Of a DNA stretch of 64,000 nt, positions 10,554 to 21,617 are shown in pieces (the first letter of the stretch is position 1; each line of letters starts with the position of its first letter). The notes beneath the pieces are model-generated. The model was not told where the DNA came from. It did not search any database and worked only from the letters and a program-made list of their open reading frames with translations. The position numbers and the translations under genes were made by a program. Origin of the DNA: Cyathus striatus. Taxonomy: Eukaryota; Basidiomycota; Agaricomycetes; Agaricales; Nidulariaceae. The stretch spans positions 1,798,001 to 1,862,000 of the forward strand of contig JAOVFP010000015.1 in assembly GCA_025738555.1 (NCBI GenBank), written 5' to 3'.

Positions 10554-13136
10554 ATGTCGATAAAACTTGCGAAGACCGAGGGAGTGCTTGCTCTAGTTGG
10601 AACACGCGTTGACGAGCTTGCCCGAGTCGCGATACAATCTGACACTTTGAACCCGACTTACACCAAAAAGGGGCCTTTCCACATCACCGTTATCACCAAA
10701 GATGAAATTAGAAACATTTCCTCCCAGAAGCTTAATCAGATTTATGCAGATACCCAACACGTCTTCTCAGCAGGACTGGGAGGAAAGGCCAAAGCTGGCG
10801 TTTTTTTCGTCGTGATCGTCTGGGCTGCCGGGCAGCAGCTCCGGAAACAGCTAGGTCTACCATCGAAACAGTTCCATATCACGCTATCGGTCCACGACGA
10901 CCATTCCATGGACAAGAGCATACGATCTCTTCTACCTGGTCAAATCATAGATGAATCCTCTCCGGATTTTCTTGACCATTTGGCTTATACCTTGCACGTA
11001 TCCGGACAATACCATGAAGCTGTTAAATATGCATCTCAATTGGCAGTGCTAACCCCTTCCAAGCACCGTGGGTTTCTCCGGATGGCGGACGCAGCTTTAT
11101 GGAATAAGGAATACAAACTCGCAATGTTGTCATACGCGTCTAGTTATGAACGTGCCGACCAAGAAAAAGTAAGAGCCTACTGCATAAAGAAGCTTATCGA
11201 GTGCTCGAAGGAGACAGAGTGGGGAGCTGTTTGTCAAACTCACGAGATGGATCAAATACCAACGAATGTACGGGCCGTATTGCTGGAACCTTGGTCAGCG
11301 GAACTTCGAGGAGAGCTCAGTAATACAAATGTTACTCCATCTTTATGTCTTGAACCGAGACATTCATTGTATGTTCCGACGATAACTTCTGGACTAGGAA
11401 GTGAATTGACCTATAAATTGCCTCGTTTCTTCCGCTGGTTGGTTCCGTATCATATCGCCATTATGTCTACACCAAGGCATGAGGAAGATATCCTAGCGCT
11501 CTCGTCCCCGCATCTCGGGATTCGACATGTGCTTACCCTCACCGAAGAGACCCCCCTTCCCAATCAGTGGCATCGAGGAAAACCGATAACCAATACATAT
11601 CTCCCCATTCCCAATTATCATCCTCCGTCAATCGAACAAATGGATCTAGTTATGCGTCTTATTGACGATGAAGATAAACTTCCGATTCTTATTCACTGTG
11701 GAGGCGGAAAAGGAAGAGCAGGGACAGTAGCAGCTTGCTGCCTTGCCGCCTACGGTTTCAGTAAGCCGTACCCCAACCAGACGCACCCTACGTTATCAGC
11801 ATCAGAAGCAATATCACTACTTCGTGCGATCAGACCTGGAAGTATTGAGACTTCCCAACAAGAAGCCTTCGTGTCGAAGTGGTGTAGTACTATATGGAAA
11901 CGGCAGTCTATATATCCTGATTTGCCTTCCGAACCCCCACCTTGTGCAATGGAGATCGAGGGCAACTTTGGTCCTGACCACGACTTATTCATGTTGGTTG
12001 GACTTCCTGGTTCTGGGAAGTCGTGGTTCTCCAAGGCATTGGTAGCCCGGAATCCCTCTCGATGGGTATATATTTCCCAAGATGAATCCGGCAGCAGAGC
12101 GTCATGTGAAGCGGCGTTGGGCAAGGCCAGAAGTCATGTTTTGCTCGATCGATGCAATACCGCGGCTTCGGACAGAAAACTTTGGCTCGAGTTGGCGTCA
12201 AACTGGTCCCAGTCCCCACTTTGTATCTGGTTCGACTACAGCCGCGACTTATGCATTTCGAGAGCGCAGATGCGGGCAGGACATTCCACACTTCCTCCGG
12301 GAAGCCGGGTACGGAACGCTGTGAGCCAGATGGATAAGATATTCGTGCGGCCTTCGTTAAATGAAGGATTCAAGGCTATTTTAATTGTCAGGTCATTCGC
12401 CGCAGCTGAAGAGCTTGTTCTGCGATTGTCGCCTCCAGTTACGATATACAAGTTCCCGCGTACACCGCATATTTTTAACATGGGAGCCGCCACTGCCGAC
12501 GATGTCGTCCTTGAGGGACCATCCATCGTCGCAACCTCAGGCACTCGTGTAGTTATCACAGAGAAAATTGACGGTGCAAATATGGGTTTTTCATTGTCAT
12601 CCAGTAGCTCCGAAATTGTAGTGCAAAACCGTTCTCACTATGTGAATTCACAGTCACACGAACAATTTAAAAAGCTAGGGGCATGGATAGAGAGCCACCG
12701 CGATGACCTACTTCGAGTGCTCAACCGTGACCCACACTTCCCCCAGCGTTACATCTTATTTGGCGAATGGATGTTTGCTACTCACTCAATTCACTACACG
12801 TGGCTTCCCGACCACTTTATTGCTTTTGACTTATACGATCGTTCGACCAACACGTGGGCAGATAGGCGGACACTTTCTGGGTTACTGTTACCAACGTCTA
12901 TACCTCTAACTCCTGTTCTACATGAAGGTCCGATGCCAACGGAAATAGAACTGAAACATATGATACAGCAGCAATCCCAATTTTGCGACGAAACAGTAGA
13001 GGGAGTATATATCAAGCTTGAACGAGACTCTCAGGTTATAGACAGAGCTAAACTTGTTCGCAGCAACTTCATAGCTGGAAATGAGCATTGGACGAGAGGA
13101 GGTATCAGGCTAAATTCCCTTTCTATCGGGAGCTGA
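10554..13136 (+). CDS. Multidomain RNA end-healing and sealing protein (2H-phosphoesterase-like, DSP-like, P-loop kinase, RNA ligase), 860 aa
   Basis: Intronless frame from ATG 10554. Residues 1-125: two H-x-T motifs (FHIT at 42-45 and 107-110), the hallmark of 2H phosphoesterases that open cyclic phosphates. About 140-220: helical TPR-like segment. About 295-450: dual-specificity-phosphatase-like domain with HCGGGKGRAGT at 381-391 (catalytic Cys382, Arg388). About 478-640: P-loop kinase with Walker A GLPGSGKS at 483-490 and LLDRCN at 530-535, like polynucleotide kinases. About 645-860: ATP-dependent RNA ligase with motif I EKIDG (Lys671 as adenylated lysine), IIIa FGEWM, IV EGVYIK and V KLVR. 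Every catalytic signature looks intact. Together the modules could heal 2',3'-cyclic phosphate and 5'-OH ends and reseal RNA, as fungal Trl1 does with a different domain order. Whether the target is tRNA is inference. Confidence 0.85.
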   Translation: MSIKLAKTEGVLALVGTRVDELARVAIQSDTLNPTYTKKGPFHITVITKDEIRNISSQKLNQIYADTQHVFSAGLGGKAKAGVFFVVIVWAAGQQLRKQLGLPSKQFHITLSVHDDHSMDKSIRSLLPGQIIDESSPDFLDHLAYTLHVSGQYHEAVKYASQLAVLTPSKHRGFLRMADAALWNKEYKLAMLSYASSYERADQEKVRAYCIKKLIECSKETEWGAVCQTHEMDQIPTNVRAVLLEPWSAELRGELSNTNVTPSLCLEPRHSLYVPTITSGLGSELTYKLPRFFRWLVPYHIAIMSTPRHEEDILALSSPHLGIRHVLTLTEETPLPNQWHRGKPITNTYLPIPNYHPPSIEQMDLVMRLIDDEDKLPILIHCGGGKGRAGTVAACCLAAYGFSKPYPNQTHPTLSASEAISLLRAIRPGSIETSQQEAFVSKWCSTIWKRQSIYPDLPSEPPPCAMEIEGNFGPDHDLFMLVGLPGSGKSWFSKALVARNPSRWVYISQDESGSRASCEAALGKARSHVLLDRCNTAASDRKLWLELASNWSQSPLCIWFDYSRDLCISRAQMRAGHSTLPPGSRVRNAVSQMDKIFVRPSLNEGFKAILIVRSFAAAEELVLRLSPPVTIYKFPRTPHIFNMGAATADDVVLEGPSIVATSGTRVVITEKIDGANMGFSLSSSSSEIVVQNRSHYVNSQSHEQFKKLGAWIESHRDDLLRVLNRDPHFPQRYILFGEWMFATHSIHYTWLPDHFIAFDLYDRSTNTWADRRTLSGLLLPTSIPLTPVLHEGPMPTEIELKHMIQQQSQFCDETVEGVYIKLERDSQVIDRAKLVRSNFIAGNEHWTRGGIRLNSLSIGS

Positions 13137-13777
13137 CTGGAAACGTACTAGTGTCTTGTTTATGTTATTATTTTACGGAAAATATTATGAACACGAACCC
13201 TTGAGGACCAGCTGACTTTTTACGTTCGAAATTAATAATTTATGTTACACTCACCGCACATAGCCTCAGAGAAACGAATAATTCAAGATGTTTAGAAATT
13301 TGATTGCCAAGGGCTATAATATGATCACCTAAAGGTAAGTCAGACAGTTCTTGGTCGAGGCAGCGATTGTTTGCCTAGCCGCTGCACACCATGACGACCT
13401 TGCCAAATAATTTGATAAGCCTACGTCAAACACGTGGTTAGGCGACAAAAAAAAGCTTCCGTCGGTAAGTTTCTGCTTAAGACCACTCAGGGGCTTTGAC
13501 GCTCGGTATAAAGGGAACTTTCCCCTGTCCCCACATCTCTCCTTTCACAGTTCACATTCGTTTATCTCTGCGCATAGTTATTCCTCAACGTTCAGCCTTC
13601 TGTTTCCTTTTATCCTGTATTATTTTTCTTCAGGTAAGTTGTCGTTTACTTGGGAATTCCGACCCGGAGTCGTACCTCGTGTGTCGAAAAAATTAAAAAA
13701 AACTGACAACTTGTATTCTCCATGACCACAGTCTTCAAAACCCCTGTCTCTGCTTTGCATGCTATTAACCCGTAGAA
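13137..13777 (+). promoter_or_regulatory. Promoter and spliced 5' UTR of the C2H2 gene
   Basis: A TATA-like box (GGTATAAAGGG) lies at about 13504-13514, followed by a pyrimidine-rich tract. A candidate 5' UTR intron runs from the GTAAGT at about 13634 to the CCACAG before 13732. The part before about 13480 contains the terminator of the RNA-repair gene; no other gene is seen. Confidence 0.5.
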
Positions 13778-14907
13778 ATGCCTATAGGACAAAACAAGAT
13801 TGGTGGAAAACATGTTAGTGCCGTCGGGGCGAGTGAGGTCCTGAAGCGTGTAGTTCCGGAGAATGAGGTTCGTCTTTATTAAGCGCGCGTTGCGTGTCGT
13901 ATGGTTTTCGTTGGGTCCATGCCTTACGCTTTCCCCAGATATCTACCACTCGAACTACGGATACCTCTCTTCAGAATGACACTCAGCGTTCTTCATCTCC
14001 TCGCCGGCCTAAAACTCGTTCCCAGAGTGGGATTACGGTACCCAACCGTCGTCGCCGCGACGATTCCCCTGTGGCCAAGGCGAGACGAACTGCCAAGACT
14101 ACCAGGACTAAACCCCAGTCCCAAACGGCCAGTGAACCTATGGACGCTTCTCCAGAGGAAGTAGCTCAACCCCCTGCATCATCAGTAGAGAGACGCGTCA
14201 GCTCCTCTGCTCCTGACGAAATTGATAACAAGACTCTAGAACGTCTTACCCCTCTTGAAGATAATGTATCCGCTCCTTCTTCTGGAACAGAGCGGCGACT
14301 ACCGCGTTCACGGGCTGTTTTGCCAGTCCCGGTCCCAAACTTGACCAAGAAAAGTCGAGGTCGCAGAGTTCCTACCAGAGATACGGAGAGTAATGGACAG
14401 CAGGAGCAGGAGACTCGGTCGTATGTCTGTACCGCGGAAGGATGCGGAAAGTGCTTCCATCGTGGAGAGCACCTTAAGCGACACATCAGGTCTATTCATA
14501 CGCATGAGAAACGTGAGTCGTACTTTGTTGATTCCAAGTTTCCTGTCACTGACTTTTACTTAGCATTCAAGTGTACATATCCTATGTGTGAAAAACACTT
14601 CAATAGGCACGACAATCTCCTCCAGCACCTAAAAGTTCACAAGGACCCACCGTCTGGAGACTCGGAGGCCCATCTGAATACCTTCAGCTCGAGCGACCAT
14701 ACCGAATCTCCCCCTGTCTCTCCTTTACCCAACATCAGACCCTTAAATCGTTCCCTCATGAACCAAACTAAAATTTCCAGCGAAATCTATGACAGGACAG
14801 TGCGATACAGCCCATATCCCGTTCCTGTCACCTATCACTCTATCTCTGAGCCCATCAGCTTCGCAGCCAGCATGGCCGTCTCGTCACTCCGCACCGAGAT
14901 CCAGTGA
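13778..14907 (+). CDS. C2H2 zinc-finger transcription factor (two fingers)
   Basis: Exons 13778-13867, 13939-14512 and 14564-14907 give 335 residues. The first exon reads MPIGQNKIGGKHV. Next comes a long basic, Ser/Pro-rich region with several nuclear-localisation-like clusters (RRRRDD, KKSRGRR). Two adjacent fingers follow: CTAEGCGKCFHRGEHLKRH with a closing histidine, then CTYPMCEKHFNRHDNLLQH. The second intron falls inside the linker and splicing restores HEKPFKC, the classical TGEKPF-type linker, which supports the model. This layout resembles Msn2/4-type stress regulators, but assignment to a named factor is not possible. A translation using a later start in the first intron is an artefact of reading through that intron. 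Confidence 0.85.
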
Positions 14908-15686
14908 CCACCCCGTTCCGGCACCGAGTTCATTGTAATTTCGGCTCGTACGCAACATACAACCGTCGGACCCGCACATAAATGTTAATTTATTTATTCA
15001 TATTCCGTTTTCGTCCCCCATCTTATTCCTTCAGCATCATTATACGTTTCCTTGTGCATATTTTTGGTCGTACTCAGTGCTTTCCATCTCCAGCTTTTTT
15101 GCCTTAATTCTTTTGCTGTCGTCTCCCTCTGTTGGTTTGATTACTATTGTTCTCTGAACTTTCTACTTGGTTTTTTTTTAGTGCTGTTAGCATATGTTGC
15201 AACCTGCCCATCTGTAGTTATGTCACTGTCCCATGCGCATGTAGCCTCCCCTCACTTTTGTAACCATTCTGTTGCTAATACATACCTCGTGGTTACCTTT
15301 TACTTTTCGTGCGATAAGCTGAAGTTGGAACCTGCGTCATAATTTTTCGTTCCGTGTTTCAATTTCGCAATCAATCAAACCTCGCTACTGAATTCAACAA
15401 TATGAATTATTCAAACCATTCAGTAGAACATCACATAAATATACATCAAGGATAAAGATTATATTGCTCGACCACGTTACGTTGACGTTCTGCTTTATTA
15501 ATAGCTTGACTTCTATTGAGAAATAACGTAGGATAAAAATTGCCGACTTAAATTTAGAAAAGCGGCTACAGTATCTTCATTGAACAATTATTGGTGGAGT
15601 AACATGCGTTTTGATCAGATATAGCAAAGAATAAGACCACTAAAGAAACCACGTCGAAGTAAAGTCCATCCCTCCACTGCTGTACT
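14908..15686. other. Intergenic, 3' ends of convergent genes
   Basis: AT-rich, pyrimidine-rich sequence after the C2H2 stop. The frame at 15052-15342 is hydrophobic but has no family features and is probably chance. No gene is called. Confidence 0.45.
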
Positions 15687-16230
15687 TTACTTCTTTCCGG
15701 GTTCGATAGCATCGCCGTTCTTGCATGCAATAATCTTTATCCGTGGCGCGCTTACCACCTCATTTGATTCCATCTTGAATGATGGATTTTTGACGATAAA
15801 CGTCCAAACGTCATCACAGAGACGGTACGTGTGCAAGTTACCCTGTGATTGGCATATCGTGAGATAGAAGAACGAACAGTACTAATTGATACATACCTTC
15901 AACGTGGTTTTAGTCTTAACCTGCCTGACCATGGTGTCGGCGAGGGACTTGTCAAACTGAGCATACGCCACATGAGTCAGCGAACGATATATAGCAAACC
16001 TGCGATCTCTTCTGATACCACTGTTCTCTCGTAACGTACCTGCTGTAGAACCCTCATGGCAAGCTGGGGTGTTATGGCACCACTTGTGATTAACTCGTCT
16101 AGAGAGTCTGTGAGGGCCATGCCAATTCTACACCAGCGGCACTTGGCGATTAATGGACCTAGGAGTTGAGCGAAAGGAGAAAGGAAACATACGACGATCC
16201 TCGATAAAATTCGTAATAAGCGGAAGCCAT
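15687..16230 (-). CDS. TOA2: Transcription initiation factor IIA gamma (small) subunit, 113 aa
   Basis: TFIIA gamma pairs with the alpha/beta subunit, binds TBP and stabilises TBP on promoters in the nucleus. Four minus-strand exons (16193-16230, 16040-16127, 15897-15956, 15687-15842) splice in frame. The protein starts [15 protein letters not shown] and contains [47 protein letters not shown] and [10 protein letters not shown], ending [17 protein letters not shown]. All are conserved landmarks and the length is normal for the family. Introns are 54-83 nt with canonical ends. No exon is long enough to stand out as an open frame, so the gene is easy to miss. It is divergent from the C2H2 gene at 16619. 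Confidence 0.95.
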
Positions 16231-16618
16231 TTTTATGCTGCTAGAATATGGGGGCGGTTATATAGCTAACGAGTTTGAATTGAAGTTTGAATTGAAATGA
16301 GTCGGAGAGTTTGAATGAAGTGACGGACCGGTGAATTGATCGGCTTTGCATCGGCCTCCGAAACAAACATGATCATGCATCAAGCGCATTTCCGAATTCT
16401 ACAGCATCTTACAGCATCTGCCTACTTGAGCAATTCCCGTTCTACCTCATTTCTCACCTTCCCCGATCTTATTACTCCAACACGACCACCTTCACGACTC
16501 TATCTCCCTACGCGACACAGCAACCATTCAACTAGGACAACCTTATTTCTAACGCGATTTACTTACCTGGCCATCCATCGTACAGTGGCACCCACAACTC
16601 TACTAGTTCCACCCTGCG
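16231..16618. promoter_or_regulatory. Divergent promoter region, TFIIA gamma / C2H2
   Basis: 388 bp between two divergent starts. A TATATAG element at about 16259-16265 could serve the TFIIA gene. A short frame at 16336-16689 is not supported as coding. Confidence 0.4.
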
Positions 16619-18240
16619 ATGGTCAGAGCGGATACAAACGACTCTGTACGTCTCTGCCCTTCGAGGTCGTACGAGAATATAATATGTAAACTCTAATTTT
16701 CATTTCCAGTCAGATGGCAAGAAAGAATCCACCGCGAAGAAGCAGCTAAGTCCATCCAAGAAGAAGAATGGTGGATCCCGCATGTGGCCATGCAAGATTA
16801 ATGGCTGCAACAAGCAGTTCGCTCGGGAGGCAGATCTAAAGAGACACCAGAGGACCACCAAGTTGCATTCTTTGCCTAGCTTGTTCGTCGAGTACCTTCG
16901 CCTGTGAAAAGACGCGTCATATTAACCTCAACGCCACACTACCAGTTCATGCCCGCAATGCGAAGCTACCTTCACTCGTGTACGTCTTGTTGTCATGCTA
17001 GCTTCAATATTCTGTTTGAAGGCTTGGACTGACTGTGTCCCCAGACAGACGCATTACGAAGACACCAGAAGTCGAGGTGAGCAGCACCATGTATATGTGG
17101 GTCCACGTTGCTGAGCATCTGGGAAGGCATAAGGGAGTTGTAATCGAACCTAGCACTGACTCCGGAAAGAAGGAAACCGATGAAGATGAAGATACTCAGA
17201 TGTCTCCATCACCCTCGAGCAGGGATGCCACTCCTTCGAGCAAAAGTCAAGATCGCACCACGCCAGTGCAAGCTCAAACTACGACAGCAAGTACAGCTAC
17301 ATCGAGTCATTATCGAGATCACACATCAATGCGTGCGTCTTCTCACTCTCCGTAACTTCCAGCTTATCGACCTCTCTTCTCAGCGTTCATTTTCCCTCGT
17401 CCAGCATATCCCCCAGTTCCCCTCCCAGAAGGCGCCACAAAGCTGCATCCAATAAATACATGGGAATCTCCATGGCCAGGTGGCCCTACTGGTGCCCTTC
17501 CTTCTGCTTACCCGATGTCCTTGCCTCCGGGATCGTCACATCCTTCCCTACACTACCGGCATCCTATGGGAAGAAACCAGCCTCGGAATCCAGGCTCTGT
17601 TTCTCCGACATCAACGAGTAGCCAGAGCTCATTTAGCATAGCTAGCGATGCAGACGCTCAGCCCGTATCTGCTTCAGCGGAGAGAGATGAAGAAGCTGCC
17701 AGTACCACTACTGAAGTCGTAAAAAGTGAAGCGTTTCAGCAGGCCTTGGCGGGCCTTATTGGGTCTGGGGGAACGAATGCGAATGGACCAATACGAGAAT
17801 CCTCCTCACCCGGACCATCAAGAACAATTAACCCCGTGTCGTTACATTCAACAGCCTCCACATCGACCAGATCAGCACTTCCCCCGATTGAAACAATGGG
17901 TTTGTTACATGGTTCTCCTTTAAACTCCCACTCACCTTGTTTACAATCCTGTTCGCCCACTTCATTCCACCGACATTCGCCGATTCGCTCTCGTTTGTCA
18001 CACGATCAAGATGAAGGTGGGCGACTCATGGACCCACTCGAACTGTCACTCGATGACCCTTATGCCTCGAAACCTCTTGAACGACCCGAGCCAATGGAAC
18101 ACTTAGTGACAGAGAATGGAGAGCTCATGTTAAACCCAGGTTCGTCCCTTTTGTCTACTGCTTTCCATGTTACTCTGACGCATTATTTATCAGCGGAACT
18201 TTTAACGCAAGAATCTCTTGCTTCACCGCCACCATCGTGA
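16619..18240 (+). CDS. C2H2 zinc-finger transcription factor (two fingers, Ser/Pro-rich C-terminus)
   Basis: Starts MVRADTNDS in exon 16619-16645. The next exon, from 16710, is lysine-rich and carries finger 1 (CKINGCNKQFAREADLKRH). An intron splits finger 2, CPQCEATFTR | TDALRRHQKSRH. After that come an acidic stretch (KKETDEDEDTQM), a Ser/Thr/Gln-rich region, an intron ending near 17363, and a proline-rich tail running to TGA 18240. A last intron (about 18141-18194) is probable but the frame stays open without it. The fingers identify a sequence-specific nuclear DNA-binding protein; targets are unknown. The exact splice sites between 17080 and 17130 are the weakest part of the model. Confidence 0.75.
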
Positions 18241-19590
18241 TATCCGCTTCTTCACGATCTTTTAACATCTATCCGTTTACCTTCTTGCTTTCACTGCTGT
18301 GCACTCCTACGGACCTCTCAATCCGACCTACATTAGCTCTGTATCAACACTTCACGCTACGCGCAAACTTACGATAATTAAGCTTATAATCATCGCCTAA
18401 TTATTTTCACAGCTCAGTTTTGTTTTATTACGACTCGTCGGCGAATTTCACGTTCGTGTTTCAATTATACTACTACCATCTTTTGTTTTATTAGTATTAC
18501 ACTCATTGTCGGGACTGTTGTTGTTCTCTTTTATTGTAGTAGGTTCTTTTATGTATGAATCGGCGATGCGAACGTGAGTGAAAGTGGTAGTGGGATGTTT
18601 TGTCTGTGTATGTTCTCTTCGCTTTTGACGTGCCCGCTTCTTACTTTTGTTAATCTAGGACAGGCATTCGCAATGTTAAGTAACTCCTTCGCATTCTGAC
18701 ATTTTCGCGATAAGTTATAATGTACTGGTGTTCTTTCGACTTTACGCTTTGTATTGCTTGTCGGACTTCCGGACGCGCGTCCTCATTCATTTTTAGATTC
18801 AATGGAAATTCATTCAATTTACAATCCTGTGCGTAGGCTTATCGTGAATAAAATCCAGGGTAATTGTTATCTCAGGGGTGACATGACGTCTTTCTTTCGC
18901 AGTACAGTGCACAAATAATAATCATGATAATATTATGATTTTGGTTTTATTGTGGACACCATAGGATTGTTCAAACAGTTTGTGCAGCTGCAATAAGCTG
19001 TTTTTACTCACTCATAGACCAACGTTTTATGTATGAAGGTTTTGGATGGAATAGACCGTTTCGTTGTGGCTGTACGTCACTTGCTTTTCCGGGTTTCGGA
19101 TATCTCAGTCTCTCATCCGTTAGCGTCCTTGCAACGTAAAGAAAAGGTTAGGGTGACATGGGATAAGGAGTTTGCCCTCGGGCAAGGATAGCGATGCTCG
19201 TACACGGGTTTGATGGGAGAATACATACATGGAATATCCCCAAATGAATTACTGTGTTCATGAAGCGCTGCTCGTAGATCCCTATTCCTTTTCGTTCCAA
19301 AGACCTTTTCCATGTCCATACACAGACTAATTCCTGCGCTCATGGCCTTGCACATATTCGCACACGCGGTCTCCGTGTCTTGGCAGTTACGCTATGTTCA
19401 ATTACTCCCCCACCCTGTACTACTTGCGTATGGCGTGCGACCTCCGCCGGTGGCTCATACTGATACTCTCTTCGAAGATCATCATAAGATGACGTCCATA
19501 TTGTCCACTAGCAAACATGAGCTTCGCGCCTATTCAAGAATCCAGCATATATATCATCTCCATGTTTGCTGGTAAACAATGTCGAGCAAT
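18241..19590. other. Intergenic, no gene seen
   Basis: AT-rich DNA downstream of the C2H2 gene. It contains an AT-rich near-palindrome around 18915-18940 (ATCATGATAATATTATGAT). No coding stretch or RNA gene was recognised. Confidence 0.45.
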
Positions 19591-19619
19591 TACTGCATGT
19601 GCAACATTTGTCATTTGCT

Positions 19620-19705
19620 AATGGAAGTTTTTAGAGGCCTCCGATGTTGTCTAAGGTAGTGAATATATCGGCTGTTCTGATGGATCCATTTTGTATTGCT
19701 CTGGT
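19620..19705 (-). pseudogene. Cerato-platanin-like fragment
   Basis: The minus strand reads NGSIRTADIFTTLDNIGG, which aligns with DDGSIRIADTVCAA...WGNIP of the remnant at 20068-20562. At DNA level both share the run TTCTGATGGATCCAT. Flanking sequence is not recognisable, so this is a short decayed copy. Confidence 0.45.
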
Positions 19706-20067
19706 GAATTGGAGAAATAGGGCACATAACTGCATGTTATACGTAGGGGTCAGGTCGCTGCAAAGCGGATTGGGGGTTCGTACCAATTCATAGAGCCAAT
19801 TCAATTCCACTGACTTCTAGTCGACAAATCCGATCAGTAGAGACTCGGTGACAACCCCAAATTTTCCATGAGGGTATTGATATATTCCATGAGCGAGTAG
19901 CTCACTCTATTGCATCACTAATTGTAGACCACAAAGTCAGCACAATATGATCTGAGCCCAATCACAAGTAAATGACCATGGTTACTATATCATATTCCAC
20001 AACATGCATTAACATTTCCAACGTCAGAGTACACCTTCCATAGGGCATTCTTCTTGTGTTAAGTTGA

Positions 20068-20562
20068 TCATGTAGTGCGCAAAGTCCCAGAATATATCCG
20101 AGTAGATTCTCTAGGAGTGTTGTATAGGAATATTATACATCTGCCGCATAGGAGCTTTGGGTAGCCGCTGACTTCTATGCCATGGTGATCGGAGTAGCTT
20201 GGGATGTTGCCCCAGGTTTCATATCCGACCATGGCTGCGCATACTGTGTCGGCAATTCTGATGGATCCATCGTCGAATGTGATATTGTATGTTGTCAGCT
20301 TGTATTGTGCATCATCCAACGGCAGGTATGCGTGGGGAATTGATAATTCGGATGGATGGGGCGCCGGGAGGTCAATCCAAGTGCTTTTGAGCGAGCTACA
20401 CATCATCCAACTAGTAGCTTTAGAACTTCCCCTGCCGGCAGTCAACGACATGGTGTTCAGGGTTTCGCCATAGGCATTTACAAATGAAATAAGAGGGTCA
20501 CAAAACCCCAAAGGCATGCGAAGAGAGTATTCATTTGAAAAATGGCCTAGAATTGGAATCAA
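20068..20562 (-). pseudogene. Cerato-platanin-like gene remnant
   Basis: The minus-strand frame contains a cerato-platanin-like core at 20075-20300: YNITFDDGSIRIADTVCAA, GYETWGNIPSYSDHHGIEV and LCGRCI. It lacks a signal peptide and the C-terminal half, and the first 80 residues resemble nothing. The core is close to that of the intact gene at 27815 (FDDGSILIANTACAG). It is probably a truncated, non-functional duplicate in inverted orientation to the plus-strand copy 100 bp away. A spliced functional gene cannot be ruled out. Confidence 0.55.
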
Positions 20563-20662
20563 TTCATTCAGAAAGTATAAAAAAACATTCAGAACAGATT
20601 CAACCTACATACCCCTGTATCTTCCTACTACCACCGACTCGTAAATCCCGAGCTACTTATTC

Positions 20663-21133
20663 GTGATGCAACTCGTCGTACTTTTCAATCTGGCATTCGT
20701 AGTGGCCACGGCCACAGCACTCGTAAGCCAAGTCTATGTTAACAGCGTATACGATATCGCGACCGTTCCAATCAACCAAACCTCTTGCCAAGACACAACT
20801 GCATTGCAGAAATATTCTGTGTGGGGCAACATCCCATCTTTCAGCTCCAACCATTCCATCATGGGCATCCCTATGAATAATACTGAACAAGATTGCGGAC
20901 GATGTGTGTTGGTGTCGTATAATCGAGCTTCTGGGGTGACTGGGAACTCATTTGCAACGGTGGTGGAGGGGCTTAATGAAATTTCGGTGGAATTGGCACA
21001 GGTTCTTACTGGGGATACTATTGTGCCGGAGTGGATGAGTGTGGACTTGGAGACTGCGAGACCGGAGGACTGTGGTCTGGTCACTGGGGCTGGTGTTGAT
21101 TCTTCATTCGAAAGCGCCGACGTCAGTCGTTGA
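20663..21133 (+). CDS. Secreted cerato-platanin-like protein, 156 aa
   Basis: The frame opens with a signal peptide (MMQLVVLFNLAFVVATATAL). The mature part has the cerato-platanin pattern: YVNSVYDIA, Cys (TSCQD), KYSVWGNIPSFSSN, then DCGRCV and a late Cys (EDCGLV), giving the four cysteines expected for two disulfides. Cerato-platanins are small secreted fungal proteins with an expansin-like barrel that bind chitin and loosen cell-wall polymers. Sequence similarity to the classic family is weak and loop lengths differ, so cerato-platanin-like is the safe label. The acidic tail after the last Cys is unusual. The gene is intronless. Confidence 0.65.
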   Translation: MMQLVVLFNLAFVVATATALVSQVYVNSVYDIATVPINQTSCQDTTALQKYSVWGNIPSFSSNHSIMGIPMNNTEQDCGRCVLVSYNRASGVTGNSFATVVEGLNEISVELAQVLTGDTIVPEWMSVDLETARPEDCGLVTGAGVDSSFESADVSR

Positions 21134-21617
21134 GGGAGAAGATTGTCGAGGTGAAGAAGATGGCCTCTAGAAAGCGCTCGGCCTGTTTGGGCCCGGAAGT
21201 TTCGAGTTATATAAATAGTCTCGAGGTCGTCGGCTATCCATATCTAAAGAGTATCGATAATAATAGGATACTCCATCCATGCACTATATTTAAAAATACG
21301 ATTAATTCACTCAGTGATTTACAAGTGACTCTGTACTTGCATTTTTTGATCTCTGAGACGTTTGATCATAGGCATGAAATTGAAACGTTATTTGGAATTG
21401 GATCAAATTTGGATTGTCTGGCTGACGCGGTCATGTGATGATGTTGATTCTGTTGTGGCGTGTGAATTTGACAATGACATGGACAGGATCTCCTTCTTTC
21501 TGAGTTACCACGACAACCCTGAGTTTCAGGAACAGTCTTCCATACCACCGTCTCTTATCCTTACAAATCTTATCTCGTATATACCAGCAGCTTTGACTCT
21601 GGGAGGGCACATCTGAG
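21134..21617. other. Intergenic, no gene seen
   Basis: Short frames on both strands show no conserved pattern. The region may include 5' exons of the kinase gene that follows, because the kinase frame lacks an obvious ATG near its left end. Confidence 0.35.
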
